Assembly (NCBI GenBank): GCA_003228915.1
Contig: QIGL01000115.1
Span: 1 to 61,563 of the forward strand
Length of the DNA stretch: 61,563 nt
Source: Acidiferrobacteraceae bacterium
GTDB taxonomy: Bacteria > Pseudomonadota > Gammaproteobacteria > Acidiferrobacterales > SZUA-150
Direction: 5' to 3'
Part shown: positions 19,659-28,258 of the stretch, piece after piece
How the letters are laid out: every line of letters begins with the position of its first letter
Position numbering within the stretch: the first letter of the stretch is position 1
Notes under the pieces: model-generated
The model's database searches: none
What the model saw: only the letters and a program-made list of their open reading frames with translations
Told to the model about the DNA's origin: nothing
Translations under genes and position numbers: made by a program

Positions 19659-20827
19659 TGAACGAGCACAGCATTCTTTACCTCCGGGGTGACACAGTTA
19701 ATAAAGGCACCAGTGAAATTGCGCTCGGGATTGATCAGGCACAGTGCCTGAACCTCAGGGGGCGACACGTCAGCTGCACGCGGTGTGCCGACAGTTGCCC
19801 GGTAAAGGCGTTGGTACTGACCGCAGACGAGGTCCGCCTGGATGGGGAGCGCTGTACCGCATGCGGTGCTTGCTTGCCGATTTGTCCGTCAGGCGCCTTA
19901 TTATTAAGCGGATTCGACCCGCAGCAATTTCTGGAAACCGTGGCAGATTCGGCCGAGGTCCACATACACTGTAGTCGGAGTGGCCATCCCGATGCTGGCA
20001 ACACTGTGCCCTGTCTTCAGGTTCTGGATGCCCGCTTGCTGGCTGCGGTGGCAGCTGACGGTGCCCAAACCGTGGTGTTACATGGCGCCGATCATTGTTC
20101 GGATTGTGATCGAGGTGACGCCCGTGCCACCATCGAGCAAATGCACGCTGAGCTAAAAAAATGGTTCACGGGCCTCCCTGTACACCTCACAGTGGAGCAG
20201 GGTGTGCAGATCGAAACGGGAGTACAATCGGGTGCGGAGCAGGTTGATCTCGGCCGTCGAAATTTTCTGCGTTTAGCCAATGCGAAGCCTGACCACGGTG
20301 TTTCAAAGTGGTCTGACGAGGTTGTACCCGAACGGGAGCAGGCAGCATTGCGCTGGCCCCTTTTGTCGAGTAATGGAAGTGCCTGTCGCCCATCCTCCTA
20401 CCAGGAGTTGCTGGCAGTGCGAGCTGAGTTACTTCCCTGGCGAGACCACTATTTGCCCTGGCGCGCACGAAAGTTTAGCGATGCATGTAGTGTCTGTCTA
20501 ACCTGTGCCCAACTCTGCCCCACGGGGGCGCTGGTGGCAGAGGAGACCAGGTCGACAATTTCCATTTTGTTTCATTTGCGTTTATGTACGGACTGCGGCC
20601 TGTGCGAAAATCTCTGTCCAGAAAACGCCATTTCAAACACCTATGTCACAGGCCCGGAAGTATTGTCCACACCATCATATCCCGTGATGCATCGCGATTT
20701 ACATAAGTGCAAAAACTGCACCCGCAATTTTGTTCCCGGGCCAGGCTCAGGAGAGCTGTGCACGACTTGCCAGAACGAGTACAATGTAACTAACGAATGG
20801 AGGGCAATGTTGACTAAATTGCCCTAA
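19658..20827 (+). CDS. Cytosolic polyferredoxin with two 2x[4Fe-4S] modules
   Basis: The protein has two ferredoxin modules separated by a central domain. Module one is CTRCADSC then CTACGACLPIC (about residues 40-80). Module two is CSVCLTCAQLC then CTDCGLCENLC (about residues 270-320). A further pair, CKNC and CTTC, near the C-terminus looks like a zinc or rubredoxin-like knuckle. The middle holds CSRSGHPDAGN and HCSDCDRG. There is no signal peptide, so it should be cytosolic. The ATG at 19658 overlaps the upstream stop, and the upstream in-frame start at 19622 would overlap that gene. NapF-like maturation or a soluble electron donor or acceptor to the complex are both possible. Confidence 0.85.
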   Translation: MNEHSILYLRGDTVNKGTSEIALGIDQAQCLNLRGRHVSCTRCADSCPVKALVLTADEVRLDGERCTACGACLPICPSGALLLSGFDPQQFLETVADSAEVHIHCSRSGHPDAGNTVPCLQVLDARLLAAVAADGAQTVVLHGADHCSDCDRGDARATIEQMHAELKKWFTGLPVHLTVEQGVQIETGVQSGAEQVDLGRRNFLRLANAKPDHGVSKWSDEVVPEREQAALRWPLLSSNGSACRPSSYQELLAVRAELLPWRDHYLPWRARKFSDACSVCLTCAQLCPTGALVAEETRSTISILFHLRLCTDCGLCENLCPENAISNTYVTGPEVLSTPSYPVMHRDLHKCKNCTRNFVPGPGSGELCTTCQNEYNVTNEWRAMLTKLP

Positions 20828-20887
20828 GTGCAGACGATTATCATTACGATTTTCGCGATGACTTAAGCTAAAAAAGGAGGACATATC

Positions 20888-21376
20888 ATGTACACACACA
20901 CTGTAAAGAAATTCAGGCAAGCCGCACTCGTTTTGATCAGTGTGGTCATTTTTAGTCCTGTAGCCACGGCTTCAGATGCCCCTGAGAATTTCCAGGTGGC
21001 CAAAGGTATCGCGATTTACCTGGGTGTGATGCCGGCCGAGGTCATCAAGGGTGACCACAAGACAAACAAGCAGACCAAGAAACATAAAAGGGCGCTCAAG
21101 AGGGAACACCGTGATCATGTGGTCGTGGCATTATTTGACAATGCTACCGGTAAACGAATCGAAAATGCCAAGGTCAAGGCTGGCGTTATGGAGTTCGGAT
21201 TGGGGACCAAGGTAAAAAAGCTTGATCCTATGAAAATTGCCGGCACGATTACCTACGGCAACTACTTCGATATGCCCAATAAAGATATATATCACATAGT
21301 GATACAAATACGCCGCCCAGGTATAAAGGGTGTCGTTGAAGCAAAATTCACACACAAGCATTTCGTCAAGAAGTGA
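20888..21376 (+). CDS. Periplasmic protein of unknown function at operon end
   Basis: A strong AGGAGG seven bases before the ATG supports this 162-residue frame. An N-terminal signal peptide ends near ATASDA (about residue 29). The mature part is lysine/histidine-rich (KTNKQTKKHKRALKREHRDH), then a beta-rich segment with VVVALFDNATGKRI, TYGNYFDMP and a closing IRRPGIKGVVEAKFTHKHF. I do not recognise the family; an immunoglobulin-like beta sandwich is plausible. It lies 60 bases after the polyferredoxin in the same direction and may share the transcript or have its own promoter. Confidence 0.75.
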   Translation: MYTHTVKKFRQAALVLISVVIFSPVATASDAPENFQVAKGIAIYLGVMPAEVIKGDHKTNKQTKKHKRALKREHRDHVVVALFDNATGKRIENAKVKAGVMEFGLGTKVKKLDPMKIAGTITYGNYFDMPNKDIYHIVIQIRRPGIKGVVEAKFTHKHFVKK

Positions 21377-21620
21377 TAGCTAGTATGTGATGCGGTGTTA
21401 TGACAAGGGCCGGAATATGGTTAGGGTTTACTTGTCAGTGTAAGGCATGTTGTAATGTCGGTTTAAATTGATAGTAACTTCATTACAATATGCTTTATGG
21501 AGATGTGTGGTCGACGTGATAATTTAATTACGATTCCAGCATAACGATACGATGGACTGCTGACGTTGTTATAAAACCCGCCTCGTTTTATAACGCTAAA
21601 TACATCAAACTCAGTTGGGT
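21377..21620. other. Gene-free gap with a perfect AT-rich stem-loop
   Basis: No gene is supported here. At 21568-21594 the ten-base arms GTTATAAAAC and GTTTTATAAC are perfectly complementary around a seven-base loop. This could end the upstream operon or be a site for a DNA-binding protein; there is no clear T-run, so a terminator call is weak. Confidence 0.35.
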
Positions 21621-21836
21621 CTAACGAAAGGTACTCGACCACAAGTTATCGAAAACACCGTCGTTCTGTGACCAGACAGCGGTAATATTGTCGCTGCTTT
21701 CAACGACTAGCCTCCCACTTTTAACGTTACCCAGATCCTCGGTCTCAATCTTTCCGGCCACACCCCAGCCGCTACCTACCGTGTAGCGGTTGGCCCAGAA
21801 ATTATTAACTATCACATCTGAATTTAAGGCGAATTG
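21621..21836 (-). pseudogene. Remnant of a beta-propeller-like repeat protein
   Basis: An open stretch of about 70 codons between stops encodes FWANRYTVGSGWG, then AVWSQNDGVFDNLW. These match one unit of a tandem repeat common in large secreted proteins (WANRYT.GTGWG...AVWSQ.DG). Only about one unit is present, with no signal peptide and no good start, so it looks like a leftover of a longer gene. A small functional protein cannot be excluded. Confidence 0.45.
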
Positions 21837-21868
21837 TCAGTATCCGGAGCAGATGCTACACTGAACGA

Positions 21869-22285
21869 ATGAGTGCCTGGCGCAAGCAAATAAGTAATTA
21901 TAAATCAGTTAGTTGGCTATTAGTCGCAGCCATTCTGCTGGTGTCGGTATTGCCTGCCCACTATCACCTGCACCATCTTATTGGTAATACTTCAGCAACC
22001 CATAGCCACGCTACTGATTTACATTTATCCGCTGACAAACTGGCGCAATCGCACCACAATGATGGTGCGACGATTATTAATGCTGCCCCTAATGGCCTGT
22101 TGAGCAAATGGGATGGCGAGATCAATAAGCCGGATATTACGCCACTGGTAATCCTGGTTGCATTTTTTACCTTATTTTCCATCTTCAGTATTAAAAGAAT
22201 TTTCCGGCCGGACCAGGCCACAAGTTTTTATAAACAAATATTATATAGAGTATCTCCCCCACTTCGCGCACCACCCCTGAACTAG
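21869..22285 (+). CDS. Histidine-rich small membrane protein heading the czc-like operon
   Basis: The 138-residue protein has a hydrophobic segment near residues 16-30, a His-rich middle (HYHLHHLIG, THSHATDLHLS, SHHNDG) and a second hydrophobic segment near residues 90-110. The His-rich loop would face the periplasm and could bind zinc, cobalt or similar ions. I do not know a named family. A promoter-like TTGTCA - 17 bases - TACACT lies at 21834-21862, so close to the ATG that the message would be almost leaderless. It precedes the czcCBA-like genes in the same direction. Confidence 0.75.
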   Translation: MSAWRKQISNYKSVSWLLVAAILLVSVLPAHYHLHHLIGNTSATHSHATDLHLSADKLAQSHHNDGATIINAAPNGLLSKWDGEINKPDITPLVILVAFFTLFSIFSIKRIFRPDQATSFYKQILYRVSPPLRAPPLN

Positions 22286-22477
22286 TACCAGCTTTCGCAA
22301 TCAAACTTTTACCAGTAATTGCCTGAACGGTGATTATTACCCGGAATATGCATTTTTTGATTGGTTTCTTCGCAGGCACCAACCATGAATGTACGTAAAA
22401 TTTTCGGATATTAAAATGTCATTCTTATATTTCTTTTAACGCATGAATACAAAAAATTATTTACAAAGGTTTTGAAA

Positions 22478-23764
22478 ATGTTTCTGATAACCAAACAAAC
22501 GACGATTATTATTTCGGCATGGTTTGTTATATTACTTATGTTTTTGCCGCTTAGTCATGTCCAGGCAGAAAATACTGGCAATATACAATCCGCACCCGGC
22601 GAGCTGCGTCAGTTCATTGAAATATTACTGCCTGTCCATCCTCGTTACGTTGCCGCCGAGGCTGAACTGGCAGTTGCCAGGGCACAGTACGATGCCGCAG
22701 ATAAAGCTATCTATAATCCTGAACTGGAGCTTGATGCAGAGAAAACCGATATTCAAACGGCAACGATTGGCTTAAGTCAAACCATTGACTGGGGCGATCA
22801 GCGTGGTGCCAAAACACAAATTACCAAATTTCGTCTTGCTGCGGCCGAAGCAAAGTTCCAACGAGAGCGACAACAACTCATCCAGGATCTGTTCGTCGCG
22901 CTCAGTAATTATCAAAACAAGACACGACTGGCTGAGCTATCAAACCAGCGCCTGAAGATAATGAAGGACTTTTATGATATTGCCCGGAAAAGATATACCG
23001 TAGGTGATTTGAGTCAAGTTGAGCTGGATCTTGCGCAACTGGCATATAGTGAGTCGGTATTTAAAAATGCACAAACCTTGTCTGATCAGGTTCGTGCCGA
23101 ACAGAGTTTTTATGCCTTGTATAGTATCAGTACAGGAACGACCAGTTCTTCGCTTCCCGATTTATCTCTAGATTTTCAGAACATAGAAATTCCAACGGGT
23201 CTGGACGCTTTTTTGATGACTCTTCCGCAAATGCGAATGTTGCGTGCCAATGTTGATGCAAGTAAATACGTAATCGATTTGCGGGAGAGTGAAGCGAGCG
23301 CCGACCCGACCATCGCACTACGGGGCGGCAAGGAAGATGAAGAAACCCTGGCCGGTTTGACTTTGACAATTCCGTTAAATGTTCGAAATACTTTTAGCGC
23401 TGAAATTGAGGCAGCCAGGAAAGAATACTTGCAGGCAGAGCAGCTCGCTCAACAAGCGTACCGTAATTTACGACGAGATATTAAATCGTCAACCCAGCAC
23501 TACCAGCTTACTCTAAGCGCCTGGCGTCAATGGCAAAAAAGCGGCCAGGTGAGCGTGAAACGTCAATTGGGAATACTCAGGCGACTGTGGCAGGCGGGCG
23601 ATATAAGCACAACGGATTATCTTGTCCAGATTAAACAAAATCTGGATACCCAGTCTGCCGGTATAGAGCTTAACTCTACACTCTGGGCAAGTTGGCTAAC
23701 CTGGCTGGAAGCAACTGCCCAAATTGAATCATGGCTACAACTTCAAGACACGAGGAAACAATAA
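22478..23764 (+). CDS. CzcC-like outer-membrane factor (TolC family)
   Basis: This is the outer-membrane channel of a tripartite heavy-metal RND pump. It has a signal peptide ending near VQAE, then two long helical hairpin repeats typical of the outer membrane efflux protein family, including LAELSNQRLKIMKDFYDIARK and DISTTDYLVQ. The ATG at 22478 is preferred to a TTG at 22472 for spacing from AAAGG. It is followed at one base by the adaptor and then the pump. Metal specificity cannot be read from this subunit. Confidence 0.88.
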   Translation: MFLITKQTTIIISAWFVILLMFLPLSHVQAENTGNIQSAPGELRQFIEILLPVHPRYVAAEAELAVARAQYDAADKAIYNPELELDAEKTDIQTATIGLSQTIDWGDQRGAKTQITKFRLAAAEAKFQRERQQLIQDLFVALSNYQNKTRLAELSNQRLKIMKDFYDIARKRYTVGDLSQVELDLAQLAYSESVFKNAQTLSDQVRAEQSFYALYSISTGTTSSSLPDLSLDFQNIEIPTGLDAFLMTLPQMRMLRANVDASKYVIDLRESEASADPTIALRGGKEDEETLAGLTLTIPLNVRNTFSAEIEAARKEYLQAEQLAQQAYRNLRRDIKSSTQHYQLTLSAWRQWQKSGQVSVKRQLGILRRLWQAGDISTTDYLVQIKQNLDTQSAGIELNSTLWASWLTWLEATAQIESWLQLQDTRKQ

Positions 23765-23765
23765 A

Positions 23766-25046
23766 ATGTTACGAATGACATTAATATTTATTACGATATT
23801 CACTTTCTTAAGTCTGGCAGCTTGTAGTCAGGGCGAGTCTGAGTCAAAACAAAAGACGGTAAGTAACGACGTCGAACCCAGTAAACATGAGGAGAGCGAT
23901 AACCATGAGGATGGCGAGCATCATGACAGTAAAAAAGAGGCGGGACATGATGACAATGAAAGCCATAAAGACACTGAGCATCACGACGAAGGTGCAGAGA
24001 AAGGCGGTCATGAGGAGGGCGGAACTACCCAACTGAAGCCGGCACAAATGCAAGCGGCAGGCATAATTGTTGAGCCCCTTGTTTTAAGCGAAGTATCCAC
24101 GATTATACGGGCTCCGGGTGAGGTCAAACTTAATAGTTATCGTACTATCAAGGTGTCGCCACGAATCAATGCCCAGGTGATAAAACGCCATGCCCGTCTT
24201 GGTGAAGAGGTCAGTGAAGGCCAGAACCTGGTAACACTCTCCAGTGTCGAGATGGCTGATGCCCAAGGTAAACTGTTGCTTGCTGATAAAGAATGGAAGC
24301 GTGTAAAAAAACTGGGTCGCAAGGTGATATCAGGCCGTCGCTATAGTACAGCGAAAGTGGATTATGAAAAAAGTTATGCCAAGGCCAGGGCCTTTGGTAT
24401 GAATAAGGCAGATATCAAGGCGCTGCTTAAACAAAAACGTAGTGCCGATGGTTCGTTTACTTTGGCAGCTCAACAAGCAGGCCGTGTACTGCACGATAAA
24501 TTTATTGTTGGTGAACGTGTTGAGGCAGGTTATGAGCTAATGGTAATCGCCGATGAGTCTACTATGTGGGTTCAGGCGCGCATGACGCCAGGTCTTGTCG
24601 GTCAAATTGACGTCGGTAACACAGCCGAGATCCTGCTAGAGAGCCAACGCCTGCCTGCAAAAGTTATCCAGCTTCACCACACCCTTGATGAAACTACCCG
24701 CACCTCGGCAGTACGCCTGGAGGTGGCGAATGAAAATGATCGCCTGCATGCCGGTATGTTTGTGACAACCTTGGTAACTTCGCGCAATAAAAACAAGGCC
24801 TTGCAAGTTCCGGAAGCTGCTGTTCTGCGCAGTGCCGACGGGGACTGGCAGGTGATGGTTGAGCAAGATGAAGCCGGGGAGTTTAAAGCCGTTGAGGTAA
24901 AAGTAAAAAATATCAGTGATGGCAAGGCTGTCATTGAGGGTCTTGGGAATAATATTATCCGGCCTGGAACCCGTGTTGTCACCCAAGGTGCGTTTTTTGT
25001 CCAGTCTGAACTGGCCAAAGGCGGCTTTGAGATACACAACCATTAG
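23766..25046 (+). CDS. CzcB-like periplasmic adaptor lipoprotein with His-rich N-terminus
   Basis: This is the membrane-fusion subunit of the RND pump. A lipobox LAAC ends the signal, so it is a lipoprotein. A 60-residue segment packed with His, Asp and Glu follows (for example HEDGEHHDSKK), a likely metal-binding region. Then come the standard lipoyl, barrel-sandwich and membrane-proximal domains (IKVSPRINAQVIKRHARLG; PGTRVVTQGAFFVQSELAK). The ATG at 23766 overlaps nothing and starts two bases after the czcC stop; an upstream frame start would lie inside czcC. Confidence 0.9.
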   Translation: MLRMTLIFITIFTFLSLAACSQGESESKQKTVSNDVEPSKHEESDNHEDGEHHDSKKEAGHDDNESHKDTEHHDEGAEKGGHEEGGTTQLKPAQMQAAGIIVEPLVLSEVSTIIRAPGEVKLNSYRTIKVSPRINAQVIKRHARLGEEVSEGQNLVTLSSVEMADAQGKLLLADKEWKRVKKLGRKVISGRRYSTAKVDYEKSYAKARAFGMNKADIKALLKQKRSADGSFTLAAQQAGRVLHDKFIVGERVEAGYELMVIADESTMWVQARMTPGLVGQIDVGNTAEILLESQRLPAKVIQLHHTLDETTRTSAVRLEVANENDRLHAGMFVTTLVTSRNKNKALQVPEAAVLRSADGDWQVMVEQDEAGEFKAVEVKVKNISDGKAVIEGLGNNIIRPGTRVVTQGAFFVQSELAKGGFEIHNH

Positions 25047-25058
25047 AGGCGGGTTGAC

Positions 25059-28000
25059 ATGTTAAATAAACTAATTGATATAGCTGTTGGCAGCCGCCTG
25101 TTAGTGGTGCTTTCGTTAATCGCGATTTTATTTGCCGCGTTTTTAATTTTACCAAAACTTAACCTTGATGCCTTTCCTGATGTGACCAATGTTCAGGTAA
25201 CGGTTAATACCGAGGCGCCGGGCCTGGCTGCAGAAGAGGTGGAACAATTAATTACCTTTCCGATTGAAGCGGTGATGTACAGCCTGCCGGATGTTGAGGA
25301 AGTACGTTCTATTTCCAAAACCGGATTGTCCGGTGTCACCGTGGTATTTACAGAAGGCACAGATATTTATTTTGCCCGGCAATTGGTATTTGAACGACTA
25401 CAAGCTGCGAAAGAAGAGATACCCGATGGTGTGGGTGTGCCCGCCATGGGGCCAAATACTTCGGGGCTAGGCCAGGTATTCCAGTACATGATTCGTTCCG
25501 AAAAACGTGGCCAGTTTGACGCATTAACCTTGCGTAGCTTGAATGACTGGGTCGTAAAGTTGTTGCTTATGCCCGTTGATGGTGTCACCGAGGTATTATC
25601 GTTTGGTGGTGAGGTGCGGCAATACCAGGTACAACTGGATCCGCAGCGCTTGCTCAGTTTCAATTTAACCTCACGAGATGTTGCCGAAGCGTTGGCGGCC
25701 AATAACCGTAATGCCGGTGGCTGGTATATGGACCGTGGCGCTGAACAGTTGATTATTCGTGGCGTTGGTTGGGTGCGTAGTGGCGAAGATGGCCTGCGTG
25801 ATCTGGGTAATATTCCCCTGAAACAGGAAAATGGTAATGTGGTTAAGGTAAGCCATGTCGCCAATGTCCGTTTTGGCGCCGAAATTCGCCAGGGCGCAGT
25901 GACCATGACCATGCGTGATGAACAGGGTCAGCCACAACAACTGGGTGAGGTGGTAGTAGGGATTGTCATGAAACGTATGGGCGCCAATACCAAGGCCACG
26001 ATCGACGGCATTAAATCACGCCTGCCAATTATTCAACAGGCCTTGCCCGAGGGTGTGATTCTTGATCCGTTTTATGATCAGTCAGATCTGGTGAGCAAAG
26101 CAGTGAGCACCGTGACAAAGGCTTTACTTGAGGCTTTTGTCCTGATTATTATTGTTTTATTACTGTTCCTGATGAATGTTCGTGCAACATTACTGGTGTT
26201 GTTATCGATTCCTATTTCAATTGGGCTGGCACTCATGGCCATGGCTTACTGGGGTGTGTCGGCAAACTTAATGTCACTGGGTGGGCTGGCTATTGCCATT
26301 GGCATGATGGTAGACGGATCGGTGGTGATGATGGAACATATTTTTAGTCACCTAACTCATGCGGATGCAGACCACAGGGAGCATCAGAAACAGGCCCAAA
26401 ACGATGAGCATCCCTATGACTCGGAGCATGATAGCCACGGTATGGCACTGCGTATCCAGGAGTCCGCCAAGGAAGTGGGCCGACCGGTATTTTTTGCGGT
26501 ACTCATTATTACTATCGTTTTTGCGCCCCTGTTTTCACTGGAAGGGGTCGAGGGTAAATTATTTCAGCCCATGGCGATATCGATTGTACTGGCGATGGCT
26601 GCCTCCCTGATCGTTGCCCTGATGGTAATCCCGGCCCTTGCCACTTATGCGTTTAAAACAGGTGTGGTTGAAAAACAAAGTCCGGTGTTACAACCCATTG
26701 ATAAACATTATCGAATACGACTCAAGCAGGCGTTGGACAAAAAAAGTTTAATAGTGAAATCGGCAATTGGCCTTTTTATTGGCTCACTATTACTGGTGCC
26801 CTTTTTAGGGACCGAGTTTGTTCCGGAGCTGGAAGAAGGCACCATAAATGTGCGTGTTACCCTGGCACCATCTTCCAGTTTAAAAACGGCACTTATGGTC
26901 GCTGAAAAACTGGAACAACAGCTTATGACTTTTCCCGAAGTCCTGTATGCATCCAGTCGTATTGGTCGTGCCGAAGTGGGCGGCGACCCGGAACCGGTAT
27001 CGAATGTAGAAATTTTTATCGGCCTGAAGCCTATCGATGAATGGGAATCGGCTTCGGATCGCAAATCAATTCAAGTCTTGATGGAAGAGAAAATGTCGGT
27101 CATACCAGGATTGTTATTTAATTTTTCCCAGCCCATTGCAACCCGTGTCGATGAATTATTATCCGGCGTGAAGGCGCAGTTGGCAATTAAATTATTCGGC
27201 GCAGATCTGGGCGTACTGGTTACCAAGGGCAAGGAAATCGAAGCCCTGGTAAAAAAAGTCGAAGGCACGCGCGGTGTTGCCCTTGAGCAAACAGAAGGCG
27301 AGGCGCAACTGGTGGTGCGACCGGATCGAGACAAGCTTGCTCGATATGGTATTCCAGTTGACCAGGTCATGAGCCTGATTAGTGATGCAGTGGGCGGCCA
27401 GGAGGCCGGACAGGTAATACGCGGCAATGAACGCTATGACATCTATGTTCGGTTGGCGGAACAACATCGCAATAGCGTCGAAGCCATCAGCAGCCTGATT
27501 TTACAGGCCGCCGATGGTGCCTGGGTACGCGTTGGTGACGTAGCGAAAGTCGCCATTGAGTCCGGTCCACCACAGATACGCCGTGATGACGTGCAGCGTC
27601 GGGTGGTCATCCAGACTAATGTGGAGGGTCGTGATATGGGTGGGCTGGTAGCCGAGATTGATCAACGTATTCGTAAGGAAATTAAACTACCATCTGGATA
27701 TAGCGTGGTATTCGGTGGTCAGTTCGAAAACCAGCAACGGGCCCAGGCAAGGCTTATGATTGTCGTGCCTTTATCTCTTGGTTTAATATTTTTATTGTTA
27801 TATTTTGCATTTAGCTCGGTTGGACAGGCATTGTTAATAATGTTGAATGTGCCCATGGCGTTGATTGGCGGTATCGCGGCCTTGTTTTTCTCAGGGCAAT
27901 ATCTTTCTGTACCTGGATCGATCGGTTTTATAGCCCTGTTTGGTGTCGCCGTATTAAATGGCGTGGTCATGGTCAATGCCATTAACCAGCGTTTTGAAGG

Positions 28001-28250
28001 CGGCTCGTCGATTCAGGAAGCGATTTTTGAGGGCGCTTTATCTCGTTTACGCCCGGTGTTGATGACAGCATTCATTGCCGCCCTTGGCTTGATCCCGATG
28101 TTATTAGCCACTGGTGTCGGTTCGGAAGTGCAACGACCCCTGGCGACTGTGGTTGTCGGCGGTTTGTTCTCATCAACTTTACTGACACTGTTTTTATTAC
28201 CAGTATTGTATGAAAAATTTTCTCTGAAAAAATATGTCTATGAAGAATAA
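25059..28250 (+). CDS. czcA: CzcA-like heavy-metal RND efflux pump
   Basis: This is the inner-membrane proton-driven pump exporting divalent metals, 1063 residues, with the twelve-helix RND layout. The N-terminus LNLDAFPDVTNVQVTVNTEA is typical of CzcA/CusA proteins. The proton-relay region in helix 4 reads GMMVDGSVVMMEH, with the DG form seen in Co/Zn/Cd pumps rather than the DA form of Cu/Ag pumps; His replaces the usual Asn after the Glu. A His-rich insertion follows (HLTHADADHREHQ and HPYDSEHDSHG) at about residues 430-465. Gene order gives a full CzcCBA set. The exact metal is inferred only. Confidence 0.9.
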   Translation: MLNKLIDIAVGSRLLVVLSLIAILFAAFLILPKLNLDAFPDVTNVQVTVNTEAPGLAAEEVEQLITFPIEAVMYSLPDVEEVRSISKTGLSGVTVVFTEGTDIYFARQLVFERLQAAKEEIPDGVGVPAMGPNTSGLGQVFQYMIRSEKRGQFDALTLRSLNDWVVKLLLMPVDGVTEVLSFGGEVRQYQVQLDPQRLLSFNLTSRDVAEALAANNRNAGGWYMDRGAEQLIIRGVGWVRSGEDGLRDLGNIPLKQENGNVVKVSHVANVRFGAEIRQGAVTMTMRDEQGQPQQLGEVVVGIVMKRMGANTKATIDGIKSRLPIIQQALPEGVILDPFYDQSDLVSKAVSTVTKALLEAFVLIIIVLLLFLMNVRATLLVLLSIPISIGLALMAMAYWGVSANLMSLGGLAIAIGMMVDGSVVMMEHIFSHLTHADADHREHQKQAQNDEHPYDSEHDSHGMALRIQESAKEVGRPVFFAVLIITIVFAPLFSLEGVEGKLFQPMAISIVLAMAASLIVALMVIPALATYAFKTGVVEKQSPVLQPIDKHYRIRLKQALDKKSLIVKSAIGLFIGSLLLVPFLGTEFVPELEEGTINVRVTLAPSSSLKTALMVAEKLEQQLMTFPEVLYASSRIGRAEVGGDPEPVSNVEIFIGLKPIDEWESASDRKSIQVLMEEKMSVIPGLLFNFSQPIATRVDELLSGVKAQLAIKLFGADLGVLVTKGKEIEALVKKVEGTRGVALEQTEGEAQLVVRPDRDKLARYGIPVDQVMSLISDAVGGQEAGQVIRGNERYDIYVRLAEQHRNSVEAISSLILQAADGAWVRVGDVAKVAIESGPPQIRRDDVQRRVVIQTNVEGRDMGGLVAEIDQRIRKEIKLPSGYSVVFGGQFENQQRAQARLMIVVPLSLGLIFLLLYFAFSSVGQALLIMLNVPMALIGGIAALFFSGQYLSVPGSIGFIALFGVAVLNGVVMVNAINQRFEGGSSIQEAIFEGALSRLRPVLMTAFIAALGLIPMLLATGVGSEVQRPLATVVVGGLFSSTLLTLFLLPVLYEKFSLKKYVYEE

Positions 28251-28258
28251 ATTTTAAA

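Noticed and set aside
21568-21594. Integron attC site
   Set aside because: The arms run GTTAT to ATAAC, the reverse order of the attC boxes, and no cassette gene is adjacent.
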